Source: Homarus americanus (lineage: Eukaryota > Arthropoda > Malacostraca > Decapoda > Nephropidae). From it: DNA of 64,000 nucleotides. The stretch spans positions 2,977,353 to 3,041,352 of the forward strand of contig NW_024737068.1 in NCBI RefSeq assembly GCF_018991925.1, given 5' to 3'. A model generated the notes under the pieces. The model was not told where the DNA came from, searched no databases, and worked only from the letters and a program-made list of their open reading frames with translations. Below are positions 24,750 through 35,159 of this stretch, in pieces (positions within the stretch are counted from its first letter, which is position 1; every line of letters starts with the position of its first letter). A program made the position numbers and the translations under genes.

Positions 24750-26405
24750 CTAAAAGTGCTTCTGAACTTTACTCTTTCTCTTGTACAGCTTGCTCTCTTC
24801 TCGTTGCAGTGTCCAGCAATAGTCGCCCATCATGTTAGGACTGAATTGTCCCTGATATCTGCTCTCCATTATGGCGATATCTTGATGAAATCTTTCGCCG
24901 TGTTCATCACTAACGTCTCCAAGGTTACCTGGGAAAAATTCAATATGAGAGTGGAAAAAATGCAATTTCAAGGACATCCTTGCTCCCAATGCATGATAAT
25001 TCTGAAGCATGGTTGTTACGATTTCTTTGTAGTTGTCAGCACGATAGTTTCCAAGAAAATTCTTTGACACATTGACAAATGATTCCCATGCTTTTTTCTC
25101 CAGTGGGTTCAATGTTTTGGTGAATTCGCTATCATTAACTAGTATACGAATTTGTGGTCCATTCAAGACACCTGCTTTCAACTTGGCTTCGGAAACCACA
25201 CCACCTAGTTTCTGAGATAAGTATAGAGTCCCAGCACCGAATTGATCCATAGCTTTGATGAAACCGAGCTTTAGATGCAGTGGAGGCAAAAATATCTTTT
25301 CTGGATCTACAAGCGGATTGTGAGCACAGTTAAACCTTCCAGGCGCATCTCTTGGCCTTGTCGGCCAATCCTTTCTCACATAGTGCTCTGCATCAGCTCT
25401 GCTGTTCCACAAGCACAAAAAGCACATGTGCTTTGTGTAGCCACTCTGAAGGCCCAGTTGTAAACTGATGACTTTGAGATCGCCACATATCTTCCACTGG
25501 TGTTTCTCATACTCTATAGCGGCCAACAGAATTTTCATTGTTTCATAGCTCTCAGTCATTTTTGTTGCGTGTGCTATTGGGACAGATGGAAGCCGATTGC
25601 CATTGTGTAAAAGAACAGCTTTCAGAGAGTCTTTTCCTGAGTCTAAAAACAGCGTCCAATCCTCTGTCTTGTATGTTTCAGACTTGCAGAGTTGTTGCAT
25701 GAGAGATACTGCGTCCTCGCAATAACAAAGGTTGTTTGCCATCTTGAAAAATGCAGACAGCTGTCTATGTCGGTAACGCGCTGTAATGATATGCACTCTA
25801 TCTTCTAGCAGGTTACGCTGCTTTAGTCTGGATCCCAAAACTTCAGCCTTTTCTTTTGACAAGTTTAGGTCCCTGATGAGATCATGAAGCGCTTCTTGAG
25901 TAAATAGTTTAGGCCTGGTATTTTCAGAGTCATCCTGGTAGTAGTTTTCCATTGAGGTAGAGGTAGAATCGGAATCACTCAATTCTTGTTCAGTCGGTGG
26001 ATTTGGGACTGGAAGTTCAGCACTGTGCGGTACTGGTAGGATTGCAGAAGCAATATTGGGGTACTGTACCTTGCCTCGTGTCTTGATTTTTATTCCCTTA
26101 ATATTTGTGAGACAGAAGTAGCAGTCACTACTGTGGTCTTTAGGTTCACGCCATATCATTGGTACAGCAAACGGCATTCCTGAACTTCGTTTACCACACA
26201 TCCACTCGCTCAGGTGGTTAACACAAGACTTACAGGCTACATGAGGTGCCCATTTCTTGTCTTGGTCACCCAAATGACATTTGAAGTAACTTTTGTAGTT
26301 CAGTCGAACAGCTTTTGTGATTGGTTTCTTGAGGCTACCAGGAGTGAAGGCACCACATATGTAGCAAAAACTGTCAGCACCGTTCACACACTTGCGACGT
26401 TCCAT
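24750..26405 (-). CDS. Transposon-like protein of unknown function (551 aa), multi-copy invertebrate family
   Basis: An intact 551-codon frame starting at the ATG at 26405. It carries cysteine pairs C14/C17, C58/C61 and C95/C98 in the first 100 residues, which look like a zinc-binding N-terminus, then an acidic linker (about 139-160). The C-terminal two-thirds contains D254 in LFLDSGKDS, D309 in CGDLKV, a C328/C331 pair and the block DEHGERFHQD at 500-509. Spacing of D254, D309 and E501 or E504 would suit an RNase H-like DDE nuclease; this is my inference. From memory, proteins with the GERFHQD...ME.RYQG...DYCW end occur as many copies in invertebrate genomes, often labelled uncharacterised. 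I found no terminal inverted repeats, so it could be mobile, domesticated or an isolated copy. Codon use is ordinary and the frame has no breaks. Confidence 0.75.
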   Translation of the reverse strand: MERRKCVNGADSFCYICGAFTPGSLKKPITKAVRLNYKSYFKCHLGDQDKKWAPHVACKSCVNHLSEWMCGKRSSGMPFAVPMIWREPKDHSSDCYFCLTNIKGIKIKTRGKVQYPNIASAILPVPHSAELPVPNPPTEQELSDSDSTSTSMENYYQDDSENTRPKLFTQEALHDLIRDLNLSKEKAEVLGSRLKQRNLLEDRVHIITARYRHRQLSAFFKMANNLCYCEDAVSLMQQLCKSETYKTEDWTLFLDSGKDSLKAVLLHNGNRLPSVPIAHATKMTESYETMKILLAAIEYEKHQWKICGDLKVISLQLGLQSGYTKHMCFLCLWNSRADAEHYVRKDWPTRPRDAPGRFNCAHNPLVDPEKIFLPPLHLKLGFIKAMDQFGAGTLYLSQKLGGVVSEAKLKAGVLNGPQIRILVNDSEFTKTLNPLEKKAWESFVNVSKNFLGNYRADNYKEIVTTMLQNYHALGARMSLKLHFFHSHIEFFPGNLGDVSDEHGERFHQDIAIMESRYQGQFSPNMMGDYCWTLQREESKLYKRKSKVQKHF

Positions 26406-26679
26406 GTTTTGTTAATTTCAGAGTAATTACAAATCATGCAGGTGTAGATATGCAATATCATGAATCAGCAAACTGAAACAAACAAAAAAGCACAAATCAG
26501 GACAAAATAATTGCATAAGTGGAGCCAATGAGCATATAAATTACTGTATGAATAGCATGGATACACTAAATATATAGATATGCTGGTTCTGGAAAACTGA
26601 GCCTGATACAGCTATACGAATGTCATAATTGAGTTCAGCACATACAATTACACTAGAATCAGTCTGTTTTGATCCAGAA
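26406..26679. other. Non-coding 5' flank of the 551-aa gene
   Basis: AT-rich. The TATATAGATATGC stretch near 26571-26583 could serve as a TATA element for the minus-strand gene, but it is distant and unsupported. Nothing else was recognised. Confidence 0.35.
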
Positions 26680-26900
26680 CCATGAGAATCTTTTTTTTAT
26701 GTTGACCAGTGATCTCAAAGCAATCATCAGCTGATGAATGGGAGGTAAAGGTGAACCATATCCAACAGGTCTGTCAAGTACATGCTCTAATTGCTCTATA
26801 TCACGGAAAATATCAAGGAAATCTCCCTTGCTGAACCTATACTATTGTCTGAATTGCGTTTCATCATATCATCATACCTATCTACCATCAGTCTTCTCTA
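26680..26900 (-). pseudogene. Possible PIF/Harbinger-type transposase N-terminal fragment
   Basis: On the minus strand from about 26835 the frame reads FSKGDFLDIFRDIEQLEH, and shortly after it PPIHQLMIALRSL. These resemble the 'RFSK...' helix and the '.QLLIALRFLATG' segment at the start of PIF/Harbinger transposases. The frame upstream is broken and the match stops before any catalytic region. The call rests on family memory of two short motifs, so it is tentative. It could also be an upstream exon of the adjacent 551-aa gene family. Confidence 0.35.
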
Positions 26901-26966
26901 TAAAATTTCCAAGTTGACGATATCGCCGAAAGGCGCCCTCTGTCAAAACTCATGTTGACCTGCATT

Positions 26967-26995
26967 CTTGAATAGCTGATCGACAGCTATTCAAG
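26967..26995. repeat. Perfect 12-bp inverted repeat (hairpin)
   Basis: CTTGAATAGCTG at 26967-26978 and its exact reverse complement at 26984-26995 flank a 5-base loop. There is no poly-T after it and no gene to terminate, so its role is unknown. Confidence 0.8.
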
Positions 26996-27389
26996 CCTTC
27001 ATGCTGGATGAATGCGAGGATCGACAAATCCGATCTCAAACCCGGTTTATATCTTTATGTGGGCTCAAGCCAATTTCTGAATACCATCAATCTTCAATCT
27101 CCTCTCGATCCTTGGTTTAAACCTTCCTGCAGTTTCAAACCAGCATTCTGAATTCGTGCTTAAGCTACTAGGCAACTATTGTCTGCAAAACTAGCCGTGG
27201 CACGCAATATGGCCCTGACGCACCATAAAGGTCAATTACACATTGCACTCGCAGTGTGGAGAGCATCGTGAGTGGCTGCTGTTACATCATATCGTAGGTA
27301 GATATATTGATAGACATATATAATTAAAGAGAAAGGGGAACAAAGGGGTAGATAAACAGTGAAAGAGACTGATATAGAAATAATTAAAC

Positions 27390-27392
<3 letters not shown>
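26996..27392. other. Spacer, nothing recognised
   Basis: No ORF, RNA gene or repeat that I could identify before the (GA)n tract. Confidence 0.5.

Positions 27393-27461
<69 letters not shown>
27393..27461. repeat. (GA)n microsatellite
   Basis: Uninterrupted GA dinucleotides for about 68 bp. Confidence 0.98.
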
Positions 27462-27464
<3 letters not shown>

Positions 27465-27960
27465 ACTACACATACAACAGTATATTATTACAGTAGTACC
27501 ACCATGCACCCACTAGCTATGTTTCATAATTTCTCTATAAATAAACCCCAGGATTTAATGGACTTTATGGCGTGTTACGTGCGCTGGACGCCATTAATCA
27601 AGGCGTCAAATTAACTGCGCCGGGTAATTTCACAGGAAAAATGACCGAAAATGATAATTACTTTTGGTGGAGACGAGAAAGGTTGGTGGTGATGTGACGG
27701 CAATTTTGAATTGCATCAGGATCAAGATAATAAATTTATTTTTCCTGTCTGGTATATGACAGGTTTGTGACAGGTATGTGACAGGTGTATGACAAGTTAT
27801 TCTGATTTAATATCATATATGAGATGTTAAAACAAAATGTTGATATCTTTTTTGGGGGATAAAAACATTGGCAAGGGAGGTAAATGTGTCAGATTATGGG
27901 AAAGTTTGATATATTTTGATAACACTTCTTTTGTTTTTACATATTGTATCTCTTTCTCTC

Positions 27961-27967
<7 letters not shown>
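27462..27967. other. Spacer with short GACAGGT repeats
   Basis: No gene seen. Near 27750-27795 a short motif, TATGACAGGT or TGTGACAGGT, is repeated four times in tandem with small changes. Confidence 0.5.
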
Positions 27968-28021
<54 letters not shown>

Positions 28022-28030
28022 ATATCTCGA

Positions 28031-28079
<49 letters not shown>

Positions 28080-28141
28080 TTGTCTGTTTCTTTCTTTGTT
28101 TGTTTGTTTGTTTCTTTCTTTCTTTCTTTCTTTCTTTCTTT
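27968..28141. repeat. Compound microsatellite (CT)n (TCTG)n (TTTG/TTTC)n
   Basis: A CT run from 27968 to about 28012, a TCTG run from about 28031 to 28072, then TTTG and TTTC tetramers to about 28141. It creates Ser/Leu-rich and Arg/Glu-rich pseudo-ORFs on both strands, which I do not count as genes. Confidence 0.97.
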
Positions 28142-28789
28142 GTACTGTCTCTCTGTATCTCTATTTCTCTCTTTCTCCTTCTTTGTCTTTCTCTCTCTCA
28201 ATCATTAAAATACCACCGTGCCATGCTACAGTACAAGGAATGAGCCACCATCAGAGCACACACACACAGAGGGAAAAAAAACTTCCACTGTCTCTGAAAG
28301 ACATTTAATAAACACACTGGAAATCCCTCCCAGGCACCGGCTTATGTTTATTGCTTATATTACCACAATCTACCATCATCACCATCACCACCACACCTAC
28401 CAGTACCATTACCACGGTATCAGGGCAACTGCCCCCTGGACAATTGCCCCCCAACAACTGCCCCTTGGACGGTTTCCCCCCATTGCCAGTGATGGGCCTA
28501 TTGGCCTATTGGCCCATACTGGGCAGTCCCAATTACACCCAACCCTTATGGCTCAACAAAGACCCGGTCAACGCCTGCATCCCCCAGGGCACTGCCTGCC
28601 CCCACCATGACGTCATCTTTTGCATATTTTTAATAGTTTCTTTGAGACACACGTAACATATTTAGACTGAGAAACTATCCGCAATAACTTTATATTTTAT
28701 AATTGTCCCTTAACTTCATAAATAGTGTCTACATGAATTGGTTAAAGTACATTTAAATTTCTATAGGCCTATTTCAAAATACTTCCACC
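28142..28789. other. Spacer with C-rich minisatellite-like stretch
   Basis: TCACCA-type trinucleotides lie near 28375-28400. From 28430 to about 28500 there are degenerate copies of CAACTGCCCCYTGGAC and related C-rich motifs. ORFs across it are low complexity. No gene is supported. Confidence 0.55.
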
Positions 28790-30108
28790 CCCTGGCTGAG
28801 GGCGAGAGAGAGAAGGGGAGACGGGAAGCCGGAAATTGAGGGACGGAAATGCTGCATTTAGCACGTTGCAGGTGTGAGGTGCAGTTTTTAGGACAAGTCT
28901 TTTTAGGGGGGTCGATTGTAATATTCAGAAATTTCAGTTTGATATTTAAAGACGCAATTACCAATAATGGCGATGCTGAGTCGTTCAAGGTCAACGGAGG
29001 GAGGATAGCGCTCCCGCACACGTAGTGAGAGCTCCGGGAACTGCACCCATATAATATTTAGTATACTCTGGCGACTTAATTTGGACGTGAATTATGAAAG
29101 TAAATGACAGTATTTGAATTAAAATTTTTTATAGATCGTTTCCCAGTCTGAAAATGTTGCATAAGTCCTAATTAAGCTATTAGTTGTGCAGAAAATAAGT
29201 CTCTAGCCAGGTGGACGCCTTGGTGTAGCGCGTTTATCTGGCTGAGTCGTGTTTGAGCGGTCAAACAGATCGGAACCCAGCATTGGCCAGGAGAAACGGT
29301 CAAGTGATCTGGTCCCTTGGTTACGACATCAGTTAACAAGTAAGTTTTAGTCGATCTCTCAGAGCTTAGATAGGGCGGTAGGAACAAATAATGAGTGAGT
29401 GACGGTGATGTGAATCTTAAGGAGGAGTTAACAATAGCTAACAGAGGGTTTGTTGCAGGGTTTCTGTTGAGCCCACGCGTCCATAATGTCTGAACGTCCA
29501 CACGTTCTGAACGCGTCCACTCGGTTTGAGTTGAGTCCACGAGGTTGAGTGAGCAGTTTGAGGGTTGGAGTGAACCCAGCTGACTGTTGTGTGCAACTAA
29601 CGACGTGGGACCATCGTCTGTCCCCGTTTGATGATCTTTTGGGGTCACCAGATCTCCTCCTCCTCGGATCATAATACCACATATCTTCAAGCAGTTTAGT
29701 GAAAACATTTTACTAAAGGGAAGCTAGAGCTCCCCTTAACTGAACAAGGTCTGATTGGCCCACTCCCTTCCGTTTTATGGATGTACTGAGTGTAAAATGA
29801 GGCTAACTGAGTGAATGAATGGTCACACACTGAGACCAGGAGTATAGTGGGTACTTAGAGGAACATTCTCCAAGGTTGTGAAGGGCTTGTTTGTGCCTTA
29901 AGAAAATACGGGTGCATGCGGGTATTGGTGGAGTCAATAACTTCTTCATGTAGTGATAATATTTTTTTCAGTGACTGATATTGTCTTGCTGTGTGTAGTT
30001 GATGCTATTTTTTCAGTGATTGATATTGTCTTGCTGAGTGCAGTTCATATGTCATAAATATTTTTGATAGTATTGTTTTCTAATGTTTATGTGCCACTAA
30101 TTGATGTC
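28790..30108 (+). mobile_element. 3' end and LTR of a Gypsy element related to element 1 (truncated)
   Basis: The stretch 28790-28916 matches the 3' internal end of element 1 (44163-44325), including TTTTTAGGGGGG as a polypurine tract. From TGTAATATTC at 28917 it follows the element 1 LTRs (32024 and 44326) with many substitutions and a divergent middle part. The match ends near 30108, where Tigger sequence begins abruptly. It is therefore an older copy of the same LTR family, broken at its 3' side. Confidence 0.7.
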
Positions 30109-31018
30109 AGACAACTCGCCCCTACTGTTAGATCGTCACCCCAACGTAAAAGTGGTCTTCCTTCCTCCCAACACTACGTCTATATTACAGCCCATGGACC
30201 AAGAGTTAATCTGAAATATAAAAGCTGCATTCTCTACTAAAAAATTCAAGCTCCTGAACGACTACACCAACACCAGGGAAGAGTTGCGTAACCTGAGTGA
30301 CACCAACACCGATAGCAAGAGCGAAGACGACGAGGATCAACAGTTGGCAGAGCAAGAAGTACTTTTAAAACAATTCTGGAGAATATTCAACGTCAAGAAA
30401 GCTGTGGACTTCTTGGTGGAGGCATGGGATCAGCTGTCTGTAGCAACTGTTCGTCACGCATGGAGACATGTGTTGCAAGGCATTCCGGCCGTTAGGCAGA
30501 GTCAATCTGTGACTGGTGAGGTTCAGACTGATGCAGTAGCAGTGGACCTTGCCAGAGAAGCTGCGCAGAGTGTTACAGCTGCAGGCTTCTCCGAGACCAC
30601 CAACGACGACATCCTGGAGGTGATAAGGGATCCTGATGTGACTACCGACGAGATGGTAGATGATGATGACGTCATCCCAAGAAAAACGCCGCTTATCCCA
30701 TAGTAATGATTGGGGTGCCATCGAGTGTATCGAGGAAGCCATGCTCCTCCTTTCCGACAACCCTGACGCAAACAGGTATGAAATCTTCACTACCCAGCTG
30801 TTGCAGACTATGGAGCCCTACATCAAGGTTTATCACGACAACATAAGCACCAGCCGTCAGCAAAGCATAACAGAGTTCTTCTCCTGCAACCCACCACAGC
30901 CAGCCCAAGCCAGTGGTAGTGACAGACTTAGAGACAGTGATGATGACTTTGAGGGATTTGTCAGGGAGGCCCTGACAAGTGTGGATGATAGTGATGGTGA
31001 CTCACCTGAGGGCCAGTA
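30109..31018 (+). pseudogene. Tigger/pogo-type transposase, C-terminal fragment
   Basis: The frame opens with a DNSP-like segment, then VVFLPPNTTS and LQPMDQ, the hallmark end of the DDE_1 (Tigger/CENP-B-like) domain that carries the last two catalytic aspartates. A TGA lies at 30212-30214. The frame then continues through KKFKLLNDY and the FWRIFNVKKAVDFLVEAW segment typical of the Tigger C-terminus, and an acidic tail. A frameshift near 30690 moves the coding frame to the 30660-31019 reading, which ends at the TAG after GDSPEGQ. The DNA-binding half and first catalytic part are absent, because the fragment starts at a junction with LTR sequence. The product would have cut and joined DNA at TA sites; this copy cannot do so. 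Confidence 0.75.
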
Positions 31019-31352
31019 GCCTGCCCTCTGCCTCGGAACCAGCCTCCATTCCCGTACGCCGACCCATCTCTTCTACTAAAGTAAGTGTTAACCCCAACCA
31101 TGTTTTTTTCTAACCTAACCTTCAGTTTATTGACTGTTCCCTTCTATATTATGTGTGGGTGAATACCATCATAAAGTTAAGATGTTATTTTTTAGTAAAA
31201 CGTACGTATTGTGTCGGGAAAAAGTGGAGTTTGGGGGTCGGCCCGGTCTCTATTTCAATTAATCCCATATGTTATGTTGTTCACTTTACGCGTTTCTCAC
31301 TTTACGCGGGCCGCCGTGGGTTGAATTAACCGCGTAAAGTGAGGGTTCACTG
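31019..31352 (+). mobile_element. 3' UTR and terminal inverted repeat of the Tigger fragment
   Basis: The end reads CGCGTAAAGTGAGGGTTCACTG, split here as CGCGTAAAGT + GAGGGTTCACTG, finishing at 31352 and followed by TA at 31353-31354, as expected for a TA-inserting element. A nearby inverted copy of the TTTACGCG motif (31287-31307) gives the usual Tigger subterminal palindrome. The partner 5' terminus is missing. Confidence 0.7.
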
Positions 31353-31353
31353 T

Positions 31354-32023
31354 ATTTCGTTAGCCCAATAAAGCACGCGGACTTCTACATACAATCAACA
31401 CCTCAACCCGCCAGAATTCGAACCCACGGCCCACGAGCCTATGACTGTGACCGGGGAACGCTAGCCACTGGACCAGCAGGATACTAAAAGCAGTCCTAGA
31501 CTTTGTTATATTTCACACAAAGCCTGTTCAACGAGCTTATGGCGCCGTGAACCTCTAATGGGGACTACCCGTATCACGTAGGTGGTCAGAGAGTAGCGTT
31601 TTACCAAATCCGGCTTCGAAAAACGAGGATCCATATATATTTCATTAGCCCAATAAAGCACGTTGGCTTCTACATACAATCAACACCTCAACCCGCCAGG
31701 ATTCGAACCCACGGCCCACGATCCTATGACTGTGACCGGGGAACGCTAACCGCTGGACCACCAGGATACTAAAAGCAGTCCTAGACTTTGTTATATTTCA
31801 CACAAAGCCTGTTCAACGAGCTTATGGCGCCGTGAACCTCTAATGGGGACTACCCGTATCACGTAGGTGGTCAGAGGGTAACGTTTTACCAAATCCGGCT
31901 TCGAAACACGAGGTTCCATATATATTTCATTAGCCCAATAACGCACGCGGACTTCTACATACAATCAACACCTCAACCCGCCAGGATTCGAACCCACGGC
32001 CCACGAGCCTATGACTGTGTGTG
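31354..32023 (-). repeat. Tandem 285-bp repeat carrying a tRNA-derived SINE head (2.35 copies)
   Basis: Units begin at 31354, 31639 and 31924 (period 285 bp, copies nearly identical). On the minus strand each unit holds a tRNA-like body. In unit 2 the A box TGGTCCAGCGG is at 31750-31760 and the B box GGTTCGAATCC is at 31699-31709, and a CCTGG/CCAGG pair is placed like an acceptor stem. B boxes of units 1 and 3 lie at 31414-31424 (one base changed) and 31984-31994. The third unit is cut at about 32020 by the 5' LTR of element 1. The tail region is not tRNA-like. It is either a tandemly duplicated SINE or a satellite that captured one. Confidence 0.7.
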
Positions 32024-33816
32024 TGTAATATTCAGAAATTTCAGTGTAATTTCAAACGCCGCACCACTGGCAATACCGAGTTTCAAGGTCTTCTGAGGGG
32101 GGACAGCGCTTATCAACAGTAGTTAGACTTTCTGGAACTAGGCTTATATGATATTAAATGTAATTTACCGAATTAATATGGAGGCGAATCATGAAATTAA
32201 ATGCCATTATTAAATTTGAAATTTGTATGGATCGTTTCTCAGTCTAAAAATGTTACATGTGTCCCAACGAAGCTATTAGTTATGCGGAAAAATATGTCAC
32301 GTAGGCCTAGGCTTGGAAAAGCATGAGCCTGGCTGTTTCTCAATCATGCGAAAGCGATCGGACAGAGAGGACGTTCCTGCGCGTCCGTCCACAAAACGGT
32401 CACGTGGTCTAGTCACCTGTGTTGCGATACTGCAGTATAACAAGGTTTTCGTCAGAACCCACATGACTGCGAGTGATGACTGCGAGAGATTGACTGCCGT
32501 TTGAGACTGCCGTGATGATTGATGATTAACGATTGTCGCAGTTGGAACGATCAGTGCAGGCTTGTCACTGGTTAGCGGGGTTAGCCAGGGATCTCTGAAG
32601 TGAAACCAGCTGTCTGGGTGCACAACTGACGATCGTGTGGGGTCGCCAGATCTCTTCTACCTCGGCTCACAATATCACATATCTTCAAGCAGTTAGTGAA
32701 AACCTTTTACTACTAGAAGCTAAAGCTTCTCTCAACTGAACAAGGTCTGATTGGCTCACTCCCTTCCATTTCATGGTTGTACTGAGTGTAAAATGAGGCC
32801 AGCTGAGTGAATGAAGGATCGCACAATGAGACCAGGAGTCTAGTGGAAAGTAGAGGTATATTCTCCTAGGTTGAGATAGGCTTGTTTGGGCCTTAAACTA
32901 TGGGTGCCTGTTGGTTGTGCCTTAAAAACTACGGGTGCATGTGGAATCTATGTGTTAGGTTAAGAAGCATGGTTTACTTGTATTGGTGGAATCAGTAACT
33001 TCTTAAAATAATTATAATATTTTCTCAGTTACTGATATTGTCTTGCTGTGTGTACTTAATATTTCTTAAATAATTTTGATAGTATTGTTTTTTAATGTTT
33101 GTGTTACTGATTGATGCCAGAGCATGAGGGAACTTTTTTTCAGATGAGGTTCCTCCTTTCTTTTGTAAGTGATACTGTGATTTAGTTCTTTTAAATCAGT
33201 TAATAATTCTTTATAGTTTCTAATGTTATACCATTCCCTCAGTGAGTGATATTATTATGTTGAAAACTCTTAAGGCCTGCATCTGTTGGTAAAATAATTT
33301 TATTGAGTGTCCTTTAGGCCCATTCATGGTGGAGTTAATAATTTCTTATTTTTTATACCATTTTTCTCAGTGATTGATATCATTTGGTTGAAAACCCTTA
33401 AGGCTTGTTTAATGTGCGCAAGCAACATTTTTTAATACTTTGAATTTATTGTTGTCTATTGAGACATTTTCTGAGTTTCTAATAATTTCAATATCATGTA
33501 TAACTTTTATTTCCCAGAGTAGTGTTTTAAGTTCAGGATAAGAGGTGCACATATGTTGGTGTACCATTATTTGATTGTGTCTGTAGTGTTGGAGGGAATA
33601 TAAGTGACAAAATTGTACAGTGTGTCTCATTCATCCCAATCACAGATGCTATCCTTCCACGGGTCATGGAGACTTCATTTTGTTAGTAAATTTAAGTGTT
33701 TTCTGCTGGTTCGGGTTTTTCTCCAAGGGACGCTTCCCCTGCAATTTTCATCTAATAATATTTAATAAACCCCTAGTCAAGTGAGAAATTAAGTCCAGTA
33801 ATTCCGACCGGTTACA
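32024..33816 (+). mobile_element. Gypsy element 1, 5' LTR
   Basis: It begins TGTAATATTC and ends ...GGTTACA just before a primer-binding site, so it has the TG...CA ends of an LTR. About 1.79 kb, long for a Gypsy LTR. Its sequence pairs with 44326-46101. It contains 1.4 copies of a 128-bp internal repeat (starts at 33238 and 33366), whereas the 3' LTR has 2.4 copies. It lies in the third unit of the SINE array. Confidence 0.75.
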
Positions 33817-33818
33817 AA

Positions 33819-33830
33819 TGATAGCAGAGC
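33819..33830 (+). promoter_or_regulatory. Primer-binding site of element 1 (initiator tRNA-Met-like)
   Basis: TGATAGCAGAGC lies two bases after the LTR end. It differs by one base from TGGTAGCAGAGC, which is complementary to the 3' end of animal initiator tRNA-Met (family knowledge). It would prime minus-strand synthesis. Confidence 0.55.
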
Positions 33831-35080
33831 GTAGTTATTTTTATTTCGTGACTGATAGTTCTGTGGTTGGGATAATGGGCGTAATCATGGAGTGGATGGA
33901 AACGGTAGAGTGTGTGACCTCAGTTCTACTCAGGTTTGCCGTGGGAATGGGTTTGTTGATGTTGAAGGTGCGGGGTTACTCGGTGAAAGAAAGAGACAGC
34001 CTAGGCTTGGTACAGTTGAGGGAAGAGTTCGTGGAACGTATTGAAAAGCTTGAGGGGAAAATCCGGGGAGAATATCAGGAACGATTGGAACAGTTAGAGG
34101 GGAAGATCAATGGGCAATGTCAGGCATGGAGTATATGTACAACAGTTAAGGGTGGAGTACCACACACAATTGCAGCAGTTAGGGGAGGAACATCAACACC
34201 AACTAGCTCAGTTGGGGAAGGCACTAGATAGGGTAAAGAGACAGTATCAAGTACAGCATGATGAGACAATGTGGGAGATGAGGAGACAATAGTAGAGAGG
34301 GAAATAGTCTCAGGGCCGTGTTGACCATGTCTAAGTTCGACGGTAGGCCAGGAGTAGAGGTAGGGAAGTGGTTTAGAGAGGTTGACCAAATCCTCAAGCT
34401 GCTAGACGGAGACGAAGTCGGTCGAATCCAATTCATAATAAGGCATCTTGCGGGGCCTGCGGCAGATCGCGTATACAATGCACGCAGAGACTGGGAAACC
34501 GTAGACGAATTAACTAGTTATTTCAAGCAGCAATACAGCGGGCAGACGGCCACGTACGACGCCATTCAGAAGGTGATGAATCGGAAACAAAGGAGCAACG
34601 AAACTCTCCTTGAATATTATGATGCTATGCTCGATTTAAACTGTAATTGAACCGCCGTGGATATAAATATGATAAGGCTCTGTTGGGAGATGAAATCACT
34701 CTGGGGCTAAAGGAGGAACGAAGCCGTATGTGGTTATTGGAGGAGACCCAAAAGTATCCTGACCGTAGTCTAGATGAGTGGATCACAGGGCTGAGAGAGG
34801 CGTAACAAATACGAGAGGCTTTGAGGGAGTTATTTCTGACTAAGGGAAGAGAAAACGGACCGCAGGCTGGGGGATCGAGTCTCCCGAATTACTATGCGTG
34901 TGGACAACAGGGCCACCGCAGTTTCAATTGCACGAACAGGTCCGGACCAGGAGAGAGTGTCCCAAGGGGATACTTGGCCAATGGCCAGTATCGAGTTGGA
35001 AATAACAATCAGAACTGGCGGTCGGGAAACGGTCAGAGCCAGGCAGTCCCCGCCAACCATTCCTGGCCCCACCAATAGAT
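33831..35080 (+). pseudogene. Gypsy element 1 gag (broken)
   Basis: A leading segment (about 34000-34290) encodes heptad-type repeats such as RIEKLEGKIRGEY and RLEQLEGKINGQ, a predicted coiled coil. A capsid-like retrotransposon-gag domain follows from 34318 (MSKFDGRPGVEVGKWF to about 34650), then a frameshift and a stop. The remainder reappears in other frames to 35078, with a nucleocapsid finger near 34890-34930 in which the first cysteine is tyrosine (YYACGQQGH). Gag would coat the RNA in cytoplasmic particles. Several frame changes show it is dead. Confidence 0.7.
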
Positions 35081-35159
35081 TCCGCCGGCGATGTTACGAA
35101 CCAAGAGAGAGCGGACCCGTGGCCAAGAGTGGTCCGCATGACAAATTTAATCACGACAG

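Noticed and set aside
24732..25067. 111-codon + strand ORF over the 551-aa gene
   Set aside because: It is antisense to the clear minus-strand ORF and has no domain of its own.
27837..28308. Ser/Leu-rich and Arg/Glu-rich ORFs
   Set aside because: They are translations of the CT and TCTG microsatellites on each strand.
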